DNA from: Plumapathes pennacea
Taxonomy: Eukaryota; Cnidaria; Anthozoa; Antipatharia; Myriopathidae
Direction: 5' to 3'
Length of the DNA stretch: 64,000 bases
Assembly: GCA_964036295.1 (NCBI GenBank)
Contig: OZ038467.1
Span: 6,627,001-6,691,000, forward strand
Part shown: piece after piece, positions 27,001 through 38,979 of the stretch
Position numbering within the stretch: the first letter of the stretch is position 1
Layout of the letters: every line of letters begins with the position of its first letter
Program-made: the position numbers and the translations under genes
Notes under the pieces: generated by a model
Database searches by the model: none
What the model saw: the letters and a program-made list of their open reading frames with translations, nothing else
Told to the model about the DNA's origin: nothing

Positions 27001-27969
27001 CCGTGATCTCTTTCAATTTATGTAATGTCAGGATAATGAAATATGACTTAAAATGAACTATTAATGAGTATCTAGAGCGCAGTGGAAATTTATTGAAACC
27101 AAACTAAGATGCACCAAACTGTTTTTTATAAACAGGAACAATTTAACAATATTTCTTACAGTACTACACAAAACGAAGCTCTCCTAGTTCACCTTCAACA
27201 GCCAGTAATTGACTTATTTAGACGGGTTGAAAAAATCGGTGTACCTATCGGGATTTCAAAAAGTGGCCGTTAGCCGTATTTACCGTAGCCGGAGTAACGG
27301 GGCTTTCAGATAAGAAAACGACTGGGCGTTTGTTTGGGACAAAAAGCGGCCGTACTAACGAGGTGGCCGTAATCGCGGGGTGGCTGTAAGGAGGGGTTTC
27401 ATTGTATAATGGATGACAAAGAAAAGTTAAACTTAAACTATTAAACAGCAGCTGTTTCTTTCTTTTCACTCAGCGAGCTTGACAATGCCTCCTACCACGT
27501 GGAGATCCACAGCGGCTCGCACGACTCGAGTGGTAACAGAGGAAAAAACAGGTCAGTTTGAACCCACTACCTCCTTTCTTTGTCGGTCATCGGTTTGCGA
27601 GTTCGACGAAACAACCTCTGATAACACAATAGTGACCTTCCCGTGTCGTAGATGACTTCTGTCTGTAGATCTAAACCTCAAACTACTTCTGTTTTGCCTT
27701 TCATAAAAGCCACGGGAATGGGAAATGAAGACATCTTGCTGCAGTGTCCAGGATCTATTCTCATCACCAAAGTGAGGTACTCTGAAGTCGAAGGAGACCA
27801 GAACACCGTTTCTCGTTTCAATGCATTCTGCCAGAAAAATATCACTAAAGTAAAGAAGCTCAACCAGTGTGCAGCAAGCTTAAAAAAGGTGTACCAAACC
27901 CCCTACGATGATCGAGAAGCAAAAACCGAGTTAGTTTATCGTTGCACTTACACTTCCACGACGCGCTAG
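18096..27969 (+). CDS. Secreted/stalk protein with MANSC-like domain and Cys-rich C-terminal domain
   Basis: Proposed exons: 18096-18156, 18755-19051, 23783-23868, 25303-25447, 26678-26806, 27474-27532 (or 27551), 27652-27969. Exon 1 encodes a signal peptide (MAGHKISREFACAVIISVLL). Exon 2 encodes a MANSC-like seven-cysteine module (CSEHCCKNNRVDLVFMVNKY, then CFCVKC and LC). Exons 3-6 encode a Ser/Thr/Pro-rich, probably glycosylated stem. The last ORF (ILLQCPGSILITKVRYS ... NQC ... ELVYRCTY) resembles a galactose/rhamnose-binding (SUEL-type) lectin module, but this is tentative. Exons 1-6 agree in phase. The last junction is in frame only if the weaker donor at 27532 (GTG|GTAACA) is used; the better donor at 27551 leads to a stop. 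Introns are large and transposon-rich. No transmembrane segment was found, so it is probably extracellular. Confidence 0.6.
18535..18606. repeat. Hairpin palindrome in intron 1 of the MANSC gene
   Basis: The arms TGTAGCGAACCTTAG.TTACGCATAAC and their inverse surround a 6-base loop (ATTACG). Near-perfect inverted repeat, too short to code; a likely mini fold-back element. Confidence 0.8.
19052..21207 (+). other. Intron 2 of MANSC gene, left part
   Basis: AT-rich non-coding sequence with one GATTGGCC-type dispersed copy (20872-20945) and a poly-T run (21151-21170). No supported exon. Confidence 0.5.
21208..23085. mobile_element. Kolobok-type DNA transposon remnant with TTAA target duplication
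   Basis: TTAA at 21208-21211 and 23082-23085 flanks long terminal inverted repeats: AGTGCACATAAGCCTTCAGA at the left, its inverse ending GTGCACT at the right. The inverted similarity extends for over 100 bp (AGGAAGTAATCTAAGCAACT). The interior holds a THAP-like N-terminus starting MPYRCVVGGCSW at 21465. Kolobok transposases are known for THAP domains and TTAA target sites. The rest of the transposase is missing, so this is a non-autonomous, decayed copy. Confidence 0.8.
21465..21693 (+). pseudogene. Broken THAP-domain (Kolobok transposase) fragment
   Basis: The first frame gives CVVGGCSW and FYMFQFPND, then leaves THAP-like sequence. The middle THAP block (FVKAKRVKWE) appears in the +1 frame at about 21590, and the closing block (FCSAYFKPDDFD) is back in the first frame. 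The histidine expected in the closing C-x2-H zinc ligand is Tyr (C-S-A-Y). Two frameshifts and a lost ligand argue for a dead gene. Confidence 0.65.
23869..25302 (+). other. Intron 3 of MANSC gene
   Basis: Holds a 101-codon open frame (23992-24297) without recognisable features and a GATTGGCC-type dispersed copy at about 25112-25215. No supported exon. Confidence 0.45.
25540..26072. repeat. 75-bp minisatellite, 7 copies, in intron 4 of MANSC gene
   Basis: The unit (TTGTCTATAACTTCCATAGC, ACCCTAGGTCCATTCTTCGC, AGGTGTATTATCTGTTTACC) recurs with exact 75-bp spacing and a few substitutions. Because 75 is a multiple of 3 and the unit lacks stops in one frame on each strand, it creates long open frames on both strands (212 and 240 codons). 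These are taken as repeat artefacts. Each unit also carries a donor-like CAGGTGTATT. Confidence 0.9.
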
Positions 27970-29801
27970 AAATACGTTTAGTCGCGTATTTCAGAGCTGA
28001 TTAGTTTTCTTCGTTTCGTTTCAAAGACCCGGCCAACCTTTTTTTTAGCAGTTGTTGAAACTCTTTGACATGGCTTCCGGGAAACCTTGAAAGATGTTCG
28101 TTCGAACTTTGATTCAACAAAACCATTTCCTTTTTAAAACCGTTTGGCTGGGGTTTCCTTTGTCAGCTATCTTAGTAGGTCAGTAATTAATTATCTCTTC
28201 CTTGGGGTCAAGATAGTCAGACTGTCAGTCCTCCTAAAACCAGTCATGTTTGGTCGAGAACAGGTTGGGAGAATTAGGGGTTACAGTAGATCTCGGGGTT
28301 GAGGCCACATACAAAATCCGGGACTTGCAAAATCTTCGGTTCTGTTTCTTCGAATTTTCCTTCGAAAACCTTCCAATAAATAACGTCACCGTTCAGACGT
28401 ATTTACGAGTGACGTACTTTCTGTGACGTTACGAGGGTAGCAGCACTTAAACTCTTGGCAAACAAAGTACAGTCTAAAGACCAAATGACGAGCTTGTCTC
28501 AACTAAGCATGGCAGTGAAACTTCGAGAGAAATCTTCCAATAGCTTTGAGTGGATATGGACAAAAGCAATATTTGAACCAATTGTTCAGGGTTAGAACAA
28601 TATTAATGAGCTCTGAAGAACTGGGCCTTGTACTTTACGGTTTACAATTAATTCACTTGAAACCATATCTTCCGCCCAATTCAAAAGATTCCAAGACACA
28701 AGGCTCTGAGACAAAGAAGCATTGTCTTGAAGCATTATTTTAATGTTTTGATGCGTGTTTACTGGCCATTTTTGTCACCACGTTTCACAAAAAGAGTGAT
28801 GTGGTTGAGAATCCGTTGATTATTTACTTTACATTTCTAAAATTAAATTTACGTAACTCTAACCTATATATCATTCCGGCTTTTCATTAGGAACCTGTTA
28901 AAAAGATCCTCCACAGAAAAACATTGTGTGCTCTCAATTGTTCCAAATTCTTGGTTTCAACGTGACATCATTGTGGCCATGTTGGAATTCCATGATGGAA
29001 TTTTTAACAATCAATTGATGCTGAAATCTGTTGCTGTATTTTTTGGAAATTCAAATTAGTATTGCGGCCAGCAAGGTCAGTCCATAAATACCACAGGTGT
29101 ACATTTTGATGGAAACTAAACGAAGCAATAGAGTGTGGATTAAGCACACATTATTAGTCAGTGAAGGATTACTTCAATACTTGGTGTTCCTGTGCTACAG
29201 TACAATATTATGTAGATTCTCCTGCCTGTTTACAAGATTTCCATACATATCTTGTTTCAAATAATTATTAAGCCTTATTTTACATGTACATCTCCTGGGC
29301 ACTATTCCCACAGTGTGTATTAAAAAATGATAAATATAAAAATGCCACACCAGTAGTTAAAATTATGCATTAAATATATAAATAGCTATAATCTATAATC
29401 TATGTTGCTTTTAACAATTTTCTCTTGTGTACAGCAATTTTTTTTTTTTGACATTTTGCAATGCAGTAAGCTACAGAGCTGGGACGACTGCTGTATATGT
29501 AGCTTGGGTACATGTAGCTGGTTGATTAAAATATATGATTAAAATGTGCAAGGGTTTCCTTACTGGCTCGTTTTTTGCACAGGTGTGGTATTGCTAAACA
29601 TAAATGTGTTTACTACTGTAACCTGGGTATCTGAATAAATAGCGGCACACTCTTAATGTCCTGTCGTTATTTTTTTGTGTAAAGTAACTACAGGATTGTT
29701 GCATACATAAATGTCCCAACGAGATGCTTGTTGCCTCTGTGATAACAAGGCCTAGTGTGAAACCTATCTTAGAAAAATGAGTGTGATTTGCATGAACATA
29801 T

Positions 29802-30041
29802 GGGCCCAGTTTTTCAAAGCATGAATAGGCTAATCCTGGATTAGGTCTAAACTTTCCTGTCAATTATAAGCCTGAAAAAGTGAAAGTTTCATCCACAACA
29901 ACTTTCTTGATGACAATTTAAGCTGGAACAAGCTTTTTAATCTATCTTCGAACAAAAGTCTACAGTTTATCGGGAAAGAGGTTGAGAGAAAGAATTTTGT
30001 TAATCCTGAAGTAGCTTAATCAACTTTTGAAAAACTTGGCC
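29802..30041. repeat. GGGCCC-ended inverted-repeat element, copy 1 (diverged)
   Basis: Begins GGGCCCAGTTTTTCAAAGC and ends with the inverse (TTTTGAAAAACTTGGCC). The inner ends carry CTAATCCTGGATTAGG. The interior aligns with copy 2 throughout, including GCTGGAACAAGCTTTTTAAT. Confidence 0.75.
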
Positions 30042-31208
30042 ATGGTCGTTTTCATAAGAAAGGTTTTGCACTAGGCTTTGTTTTGAAACAGAGGCAACAG
30101 GCACCTTGTAAATGGCCCATTCTTTCCAGCATTTATAAGTTGCCTTATATGATCTAGCCCTTAGTAAAACTAACCTTAGTTAATTTTGTTGTTTGTAACT
30201 TTGTATTAAATATAATTTGCATGACTATAATAATTGATTTGCCTATACCAAACTAAGTAAGAAGCTGGGTCTGAATCAAACTGAGCAGACCCTTGGGATT
30301 GTTTGGAGGGACAACATAATGACGGAGGCTGATAAATCATTGAGGAATGCTTAGTGTTATTTGTATTTTCCACACAATCTTTGTTGCTACAAAATCCAAA
30401 TGGGCTTTGTAGTATTGATTTGATGGGGAACTTGAGACCCAACTCCTGCTCATTTTTGGTATCAGTTAATACCTTGCAGCTGTTACATACTGGCATATAT
30501 TTTAAAGAGAAGAACCGGTTAACACTTTTGTACAGTATGTTCAGCTTTGCCTTTACTCCATACCTGAAATTAGTCCAAGTGACAGATTTGTGTATCAAAG
30601 CTACAATCATGGCCAAAAGGGTTGGGGCACAGTATGTAACATGCACCAATTCACACCAACGTTGATTTAGGGGAAGGGGGGCATCATAGCTACTGTATCT
30701 TTAGTGGTAATGGTTTTATTTCAGTACAAAATACATAGCCTTGGGGTAAAGCATAGGTTTTGTATATTCATGTTCAGTCAGCATCATCCCAACTAATTTT
30801 GGCCATGATTGTAGGTTGTCTGAGCTGACTGTTTCATGTACAGTGACAATGAATAAAAAGGCAAAATTAATGACTAAAATTATACTACTGATACTGATTT
30901 TAACCATTTTAATGCCTGATCAATATTACCAGTTCAGTGTTGTTAGTCTACTGCTGTAGAATATAGAATATCATAAACATTGAACATAACACTATGTATT
31001 ACAGTAGTGTCAATACACTAGTGTAATACATATGAATTATCTCCATGCCAAAGCACTGACCAAAACTAGCTTGCCATTGTGGCCTTTTGCACAGTACTGA
31101 CTGTATCTGCACCAATGAACTACAAAGCCAAGTATCAAAAGAGTTCAAAGTTTGACTGAAAAATTTGCTCTGGCTCCCAAGATACTGCATTATTCAGGCT
31201 ATCTGTCT

Positions 31209-31450
31209 GGGCCCGGGTTTTTGAAAGCACGATCAGGCTAATCCTGGATTAGGTCTAAGCTTTCATGTCATTTATATGCCGGCAAATGTGAAGGTTTTGC
31301 CCACAACAACTTCCTTTATGCGTTTTTAAGCTGGAACAAGCTTTTTAATCCATCTTCGAACAGAACTCTGCAGTTTATTGGCAGAGAGGCCAAGAGAAAG
31401 AATTTTGTTAATCCTGGATTAGCTTAATCGGCTTTCGAAAAACCGGGCCC
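31209..31450. repeat. GGGCCC-ended inverted-repeat element, copy 2
   Basis: TIRs are GGGCCCGGGTTTTTGAAAGC and GCTTTCGAAAAACCGGGCCC, with inner TAATCCTGGATTAG motifs. About 240 bp, no ORF; a MITE-like element better preserved than copy 1. Confidence 0.8.
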
Positions 31451-31933
31451 AGAGCTTCTTCTGAACATTGTGTTTGACTTTGAGAGAATGTATATTGAAT
31501 TTACGTCATGATAACATTCAGTTGAACATTAAGATAAAATAATTTCTTGAGTTAATAAATTTTTAATAACACAAGAAAATCAGAACAGTACTACGAAGTG
31601 ATAAGTACACAGTAAGAACAACATACAAAAATGCTTTATGCTGTTGAAACTATGATAGTAATGACATGAAGAGTTTGCTCACCCGCTGCCACCAGACTTT
31701 CATATCAGTTTAGCAAATTTAGTCAGCAAACTCAAAAAGCATGCAAAGCAATCACACAACAAATGTTACTTTAAAAAGTCAATCAAAATCTGCTCTACCA
31801 ATACAAAATTAAACAAAGGTGCAAATTAATGAGGTAAGCCATGAGAACAACATCACCTTATGTGTTGATGTGTTGACTGATTGTGCCAAATGGTACTTGG
31901 AGAACCAAGATGTGTTGCAGAGATCAAGTGTCA

Positions 31934-34900
31934 TCAAGGTGTTTGGCCATCTGGTTGTGATTGACTTCCCACACTGTCTCCTTTATCCAGCTTTCCTTGT
32001 ATTCCATGACGTATCAGCAGGTGCTTCTTCAGATTGTGTGAAATAACAAAGTTACTGCCACAAACATGGCACTGGAATGGCCGCTCGCCGGTGTGGCATC
32101 GCACATGTGCCTTGAGAACATTTGACCGAGCAAATGTCTTGCCACAGAACTGACACCTGAATGGCTTGACTTTCTGATGAATGGCCATGTGCTGATTTAA
32201 ATTGCCGCTCAAATTAAACCCCCAGCCACAGATGTTACAGATAAATGGTCGCTCCCCAGAATGAGTGCGCTTGTGCCTGCACAGTGAAGCAATCGTCTCA
32301 AACTGTTTGTTACAAACGTTGCAAATGTTATTATCTTCTCTGTTCTCTGTCCTTCCTTCAATTGCACTGCTTGAGCCAGAAGAGATTCTATCTGAAAATC
32401 TATCTGACTGCTCACTTGTTCTTCTAGGGTTCCTTGGTATTTGGTTCTGTTGATCTATTGGTCCCTCTTCATTTGTTCCCACATCATTGGCTATCACTAC
32501 TGCAGGTGGACACTTCTCAGCTGGTTCGGTCTTAACCTGCACGGTGTTCTCCAAGGTCACTACAGCTGTTTCTGAAGGCTCCCTGCCAAAGTTACTTGTT
32601 TCCCTCCGTGGAATACCACTGTTCATGCTTCCATTTGTCTCTCTAAAAGAGTTGGTTCTGGTCCTCTCAAACTGGTACGGAACAGGACTGCTCTCACACA
32701 GTACTCCTTCTCCTTCCTGCTCTAACTCTGTACCACTATTTTCACTGTTGATGTCTACAACTGCAGGCTGCTCCTCACTGACTGCTGGGCTGGAATCATT
32801 TGTTGAAGAACTCTCCCAAGAATGAACCCTGCCATCTTCGGCAGTAGAGAAAGCATTGTTAAGGCTAGGCCTAAAAGCGTCTGCGGCATGAGAGTTAGGA
32901 TCACCTTCATCCTCAGTGAAATGCCCATTTTCATGCAGAGGCCTCAAATTCTCGTGGCCACCTGCAGTGCTGTCACACATACCCCCTGATGAGTCAATGT
33001 TTTCAGCAGTGCCGTTCAACATTGCTCTCTCTCCTTCAGTTCTCGGATTACTTTGAGCAGCAGATGATTGCATGAAGGGATAAAAGGAGTAGCTTTGGAC
33101 CTGTACTCCTGATGACACAGCTTGACTAGTGTTGGGAACCATCATGGTGATCTTTCGTGGAAATACCTTTCTTGCATGCTTCCTGCGCTGTGATGGGGAA
33201 CTTGAGGCTTGCACTACACCAAGAGAACGTTTCCTTTGTGGCACTGTCATACTGCTGCTGAGATAGTGTTCTTGGAAATGTGATTGTTTGTGACTTTTCT
33301 CTGCAGCAGCATCAATTCTTGGGTGATTGAACACTGAAACTGAATGCTTGGCTGGTGCAGTGCTGTGAAAGTCGTGCTCTTCACGCAGATCAGACAGGGT
33401 TAAGTCTTGAGAACTGGAGGTATCAACTTGCCCAGATCCTTCTGAAACAAGTTGCGGTGATACTCCTGATCTGTCTGTGTTCACTGCAGTTTCCTGAAGC
33501 TGAGGTTTAGGGAGGCCCAAGTCTTGTTTCGTGGGTGTTTCATTTTTTGCCTTTGTTGACCCTAAAAGGACAGATTTAAATGAAATTAAAAATCTAAAAC
33601 AATCTGAGACTACCAAAAAATTCCTAACTATAGCAGCTTGTTAACCCTAATTCATTCTGATGTTCAAAATGCAGATTCTCAAAACCATTCAAGCAGAAAA
33701 TGTATGAGTGATGTAATGAGAATTAGAGTTTGATAGGGATATTCACCCTCATGCTCTTGTTTGGTGTTACAGGTAATAAATGCCAGTAGATGCCTGGCAT
33801 CAAAATCTTTAAGACAGTGGTGAAATATTCTCAATTACAAAAAAAAGTTGTCAAGGTACAAGTCGAGAATTGTTTCATTTATTGAAATCATTACTAGAGT
33901 TTACAGTGGAAACCTTGTTATATTGTAACCTACCATATGCATGGACAATGACATCATATTTTGCATGGGAAAGAGCAGTTTCATCAAGGGTAACAAAACA
34001 GGGCAGGGGGTCATCAGTACACGGCCTCAGTCCGATGACACATCCACTGTTTCTTGGATCAGCTTCATAGAGGAGTTTTACCAAACTAAGAGGAGTTCCC
34101 CTCTCAACCTTCAGTACAGGGTGTCCATCTTTAATCAGTAATACCTAAAAAGAAAACATGGCATGACAAGAGACACTAAATCTGTGTCAAAGAACTTGAG
34201 ACGAAAACAGTAGATACCTTGCGAACCTCAAATATTTATAGTAACCATGTACTTAAGCTTCTTGACATTCCATACTTTTCACATGGGAATTCAAGAAACT
34301 ACGTCACTCAGCCAAAGATATGCTGCAGATACCATCACCATGGAATAACTTCCTCTTGACTAAATTTCAATATTGGTGTTGGGCTTTTCACACTAAAATT
34401 TGATTTCATGGTGAAATAATGACCAAGGTATTAAAGCAAGCTTTGTGAAACATAAATAGTCACTGGCTTTTTATTCTCAACTGCACTTTTTAGAAACCAC
34501 TGATTGATGAAATGACATTTCATATGTCTATAAAAGGTGTTGCTGTAACCCTATATTATATTTATAGTAAAACTAGTACTTCTCATTTTGCATGGTTTAA
34601 ATGAAAAAAAAAAAAAAGAAGATAAATGAGACTTCCGGGATCCTCTGTATTTGTTTAACAACAATATGCCACCAGTGTTTTGACAGCTCCCTCGAAAAAT
34701 TAAATACATCCGTGAGCGAACTAAAAATTTCTGCTTTAACTTTTTCAAAATATAAACTGTAATATTCGCGAACACGTACTCAATTAGTAAATGTAAACTC
34801 ACTTCAGAAACCACAGAATACGGAAGTTTCGTTTACTGCCCTATGCGTGTCCACTTCCCTAAAATAATCTTTGAATATATGCACACTTTATTCGAAATAT

Positions 34901-35319
34901 GATAATGCGGAATAAATTATAAAGAAACAAGGAACTAAATCAGAACAAAGAAACCAACTGCTGTCGCAGCGTTTCTTTGTGTAAACGACCCTAGCGGGCT
35001 TAGATCATCCCCCAAATACGAAGTGATTCTCATAGGCCGTCAGTAATACCAGATAAGTGGAACAAGTGTGAAGCGAATCAACGTTTCCTCGTCCAAAACC
35101 TTCAATGAAATCTGAACAATTACGTATTTACAACTGTTTGGCGACATTACAAATTCCGTCTTCACGAGTAGTTTTACTTTATCAAGATGATCGCACAAGA
35201 ACGAAAATCAAGAAGAGTACTTTCTAACAAGAGACTATACGTTCCTTAGAAATGAAAATACTAAAGATCTATCGTCGTACCTCATTTCCGCGAATTTCCA
35301 CTCCTGGATCTGACGCCAT
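31934..35319 (-). CDS. C2H2 zinc-finger protein, 3 exons, 625 aa
   Basis: Exons in order: complement(35281..35319), complement(33934..34144), complement(31934..33561). The phases (0, then 1) give 625 codons plus stop. Exons 1-2 encode a compact, non-repetitive N-terminal region of about 83 residues (MASDPGVEIRGNEVLLIKDG) that I do not recognise. Residues about 84-495 are Ser/Asn/Gln-rich and likely disordered. Four C2H2 fingers lie near residues 496-603: CNVC, CNIC, CQFC and CHVC pairs with matching His pairs, joined by SGERP, QKVKP and TGERP linkers. A nuclear DNA-binding transcription factor is the most likely role; its target is unknown. It is head-to-head with the GLTP gene. Confidence 0.85.
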
Positions 35320-35488
35320 TTATACGCGCGACGAACAAAACACTTCCCAGAAAGCAAAGCGGGTAATGACCATGCGTGCGCCTTCCGAACTTACCCGACG
35401 GCGAGCCGAAGGTGAGCGGCTGGTGCCGAACAAATTTACAAGAATCGTTCGACGACTCAAACGTGGCTGAAGGTTTGGCGATCGGATC
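35320..35488. promoter_or_regulatory. Short bidirectional promoter, zinc finger / GLTP
   Basis: Only 169 bp separates the divergent start codons. The interval is GC-rich for this window and has no clear TATA box. This is typical geometry for a shared housekeeping promoter. Both 5' UTRs must lie here unless upstream non-coding exons exist. Confidence 0.55.
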
Positions 35489-38400
35489 ATGTCATTCTTT
35501 TCAGAGGCAAAGCACGAGTTTCTACCCGTTCCAGAAGATGGGAGAATTGAGACTTTGTCGTTTCTAGACGCGTGCTCCGAAATCGTCCCTTTCTTTGGTA
35601 TGGTTTTATAGATTTAAAATTTGCTATTGAAGTTGAATCAAAAATATGTTTCACACTGTATAAAATGTACAGATAGCTAGCGTGATTCTTCCTTCTTTAG
35701 ATGCACGTGATCCAGGCATATACTGTAGTATTTGACGGAGGGTGGTTGTTTTAAAATCTGATCACCCAGGTTAAAAATATCTAAATTTAGCATAAAAGTA
35801 TAAATCTTATATTCATGATTTTTAATTATATAAATGCAGCATTTCATTTGGGACATTTTTTTAAAATAAAAATACCAAATGTTTGTTTTTTAAGCAATCT
35901 GTCTTAAAATTTCACTGTCTTCATGTTAGTTGTCAGAGAATTTTCAGCAACATTGAATATACTGATTTAATTGACTAATAAATATTGTATTACCTATAAT
36001 CACTATAAACTGCAGTTTTGTGAAAATGCCATGAAAATTCTGTGAAAAATTCAAAGAAACCAAATATCGTGGCCATGAATTTAGGATTTATATTTTGTGG
36101 TCATTGTAAGCCATTGAATATCTCTCAAGCCAACAAGAATTCTGTAAGAATTCTTTGATTACCCCAGCAGTTGTTATGGTGTTTTCTTGGTTCTCAGTTC
36201 ATGTCACAGGGGTTTGTAACAATATTGATAATGTGGTACACAGTTAGTGAAATACAATATATGGTATTTTGTTACACTTTACATTTTTTTAGCTTTCAAA
36301 ATTTAGGAAGAACTTGATTTGTGAATGAGAGCCAAAAAGCTGCCTCCCAGTTGAACTGGTGGATTTGAAGATCTCTGCTATTTGAGTCTAAAAATTCCAC
36401 AATGTCAGTCTTATCTAAAATCTGGACAACCCAATAAATATCCTGCAGAGATGCAGACCTTGGCATATTTTCTATTGGACGAAGAAGGGGCAGAGGGTAG
36501 ACTGGTGTAAACTGAAATTTAGAATTACTGATGTTATTAAGAGACTGAGTCAAAATCATGCCCAGTGGATGTGGCAATATTTAATGATGACATTATATTA
36601 TTTTTAATATTTAGATGTTCTTGGTCCGACTGCTTTTGCACCAGTGAAATCTGACATTAATGGCAACATCAGGGTTTGTATCATTAGTTCAGTCCAGTTT
36701 TAGCTCATCCAAGGTAAGGGTAGTCTCCTTTGCAGCCATTATTGACTCACCATGTGGCGTACCTGGCAAGTCAATAATGGTTGCGAGGGAGACTAAGGGG
36801 AGGAAGACCTGTGAACCAAATTCAAGATGTCTGAAAGTTAGCTCCTACGTGCAGCCTGCTGTTTCTTGTTTGAAGTAGCAGACAGACCCAGTCAAAGGAA
36901 TGGCTTAGAAGAAGGCCAGTTTAGTTTAGTATAATAATCACAGATTATTTTCTGTGTTGATGTGTTTTAACAAATTACTACTTTTGCCTTAGAACTACTG
37001 AACTGAAAGAAGAGTTTGGTCTTCTACCCCACCCCACCCTGGAGTCAACCCCCAGGACTTTTCAAATTTTCCATCCACCCTTCTCTCACTCTTTTCCTAT
37101 TAATTTTTTAATGACCCACAATCTGCACCAAAGGTAGTTGAAACACATTGAAAATAATAATGTTGCAAGTCACTATAACTATTCTTCAAGCCGAGCTAAG
37201 CTTTCACAACTTCAAGACACCTTAATATTACATATTCACTGTACAGTACATATTTCATTCTCTTTACACATGGGCCTCCCTATGCAAGTTAACAATAAGT
37301 GCAGTGCAATGTCTGACTAACTTTTTTAAATTTCTGTCCCATGAAATTACACAGTGTTCTTTGTTTGTCTTTCTTTTAGAAACTGAGAGAAAAGTATTCA
37401 AAGGACCCAGAAAAATTCAAAACTTTGCAAGGCATAGTTGAAAGTGAAATTGAGGAGGAGACAACCAAAAACAAGAATTCAGCTACAGATGCTTTAATGT
37501 GGCTGAAAAGGTAGTTGCATGCTGGTTATTAGTGACATGCTTGCCACGCCCAGCAGCTGGTCGACTTGCACTGCACTGAAGAAGTGACACAAGGTTGTGT
37601 TACAGGTCTAGCAAATACAAAGCTTATTCCACTTAGTGAACAAAATAATGATGAATTATATCAATATTTTGAGAGGAAATACCAAGTTAGCACAAGGTTA
37701 ATTAGGGTGGCATGTTGTTATAGAGTATCTGGTATGACAGATCACAGCACTGGAGAGATGGTTTCACCAGAAGCCACCAGGAGGCGAATAGTTAACAATT
37801 ATTCGCTGAAGTGGAGGGGAACAGCGGTGGATATTTACGTGTGGTTTCCCTCACGCTTGAGTGTTTACCAACTTTTTGCATGTCTAGATGAGGCACACAG
37901 GAACATGTTACATATTTCTTAAGTGTTTAATCTCTTCTCTATCTTTTTCATAGGGCATTGCAGTTTATCCGTGTCTTTTTGGAAGATGTCCTCACTGGAG
38001 AGACAGATCTGACCAAGTGTGCCAAGAAAGCCTATGAACAGTCTCTAAAGAAATACCATGGCTGGATGGTACAAGGAATATTTTCGGTTAGTAGCTCTTG
38101 TGACACCATGTGACGTTGGCAAGTATGTATTTCTTTCAAAGAAGGACATAGGTCTGAACAACAAACTATATAACAAGCAAGCAAGGAGACAACAAAGATG
38201 GAGGAACCGTCATTTGTATGTGGGGTTCCACCCCCTCCCCTCCCCTCCCCCCTGGGTTCCAGAGGGTATCCATCTTAGGAGGAGTGGACTGTAGTCCCTA
38301 AATAGTATATGAAAGCAGGAGATATGAAGGTTTATTTTATTTCCCCTTTGATCACACACAATATTCTGTTTTGTTTCAGTTGGCTATGAAAGCTGTACCA

Positions 38401-38559
38401 TACCGCAAGGACTTTATTGCTGCTTTGGGCAAAGGGAAGGCTGATGAAGAAACAGTACTGCAGGACATGCAAAACTGTGTGTCTTTCTTAGGTGTCAATC
38501 AAGATATAATTAATGAATTTTATCTGAAGACTGGCCAAGAAAATGACCAGAAAGTATGA
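35489..38559 (+). CDS. GLTP: Glycolipid transfer protein, 5 exons, 203 aa
   Basis: Exons 35489-35597, 36615-36673, 37380-37510, 37954-38086 and 38380-38559 join in phase to 204 codons including stop (human GLTP is 209 aa). Family landmarks are present in order: the N-terminal helix (GRIETLSFLDACSEIVPFFD), the sugar-headgroup recognition segment KSDINGNIRK with Asp, Asn and Lys at GLTP spacing (D48/N52/K55 in human), the Trp platform in ALMWLKR, the His in KKYHGW, and a C-terminus ending KV like the mammalian protein. The family folds as an all-alpha sandwich and moves glycosphingolipids between membranes in the cytosol. A poly(A) signal lies at 38967. Intron 2 holds a small hairpin (36721-36795). 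Confidence 0.95.
36721..36795. repeat. Small hairpin in GLTP intron 2
   Basis: TAGTCTCC.TTGCAGCCATTATTGAC is followed within 25 bp by its near inverse GTCAATAATGGTTGCGAGGGAGACTA. Fold-back remnant, non-coding. Confidence 0.65.
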
Positions 38560-38966
38560 TATATGGGTTGAATTCTGTTACTACTGGTACAGTATTATAA
38601 TACCAGCCCATGCTTGTTGTGGTCAGACTTACAAACAAAAAACATTGGGTTATTGGAGTGCTGAAGGAAGTGATATGTGATGTATAGTAATATTATAAAT
38701 TCGCTTACATATTTATATAATTTTATTAAGCTTATTTTTAGTATTTTGTTTACTTATTTTATTGTTTGTTCAAGTTAGTTTACCAGCTCTCAGTCCTGAA
38801 ACTACTCAAAGATTTTGTTTACAGCAATTTAAGAGTGACAATATCTGGATATTTAGGGAAATAATAAAGGATGAAACAAGCTGTGTATTTTTGTGTTTGT
38901 ATTTTAAATATTTGAGTGCAATCCTCTTTCGAGAAATCAGGAACTTGTAACAATTGAATGATCAAG

Positions 38967-38972
38967 AATAAA
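38967..38972 (+). terminator. GLTP poly(A) signal (candidate)
   Basis: AATAAA about 408 bp after the GLTP stop. An earlier AATAAA occurs near 38862, so either could be used. Confidence 0.4.
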
Positions 38973-38979
38973 ATACTAT

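Larger units (their letters stand above)
27970..31933. other. Non-coding intergenic region
   Basis: About 4 kb between the convergent ends of the MANSC gene and the zinc-finger gene. AT-rich, with no supported exon. It contains two copies of an inverted-end element (29802-30041 and 31209-31450) and presumably both 3' UTRs. Confidence 0.6.
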
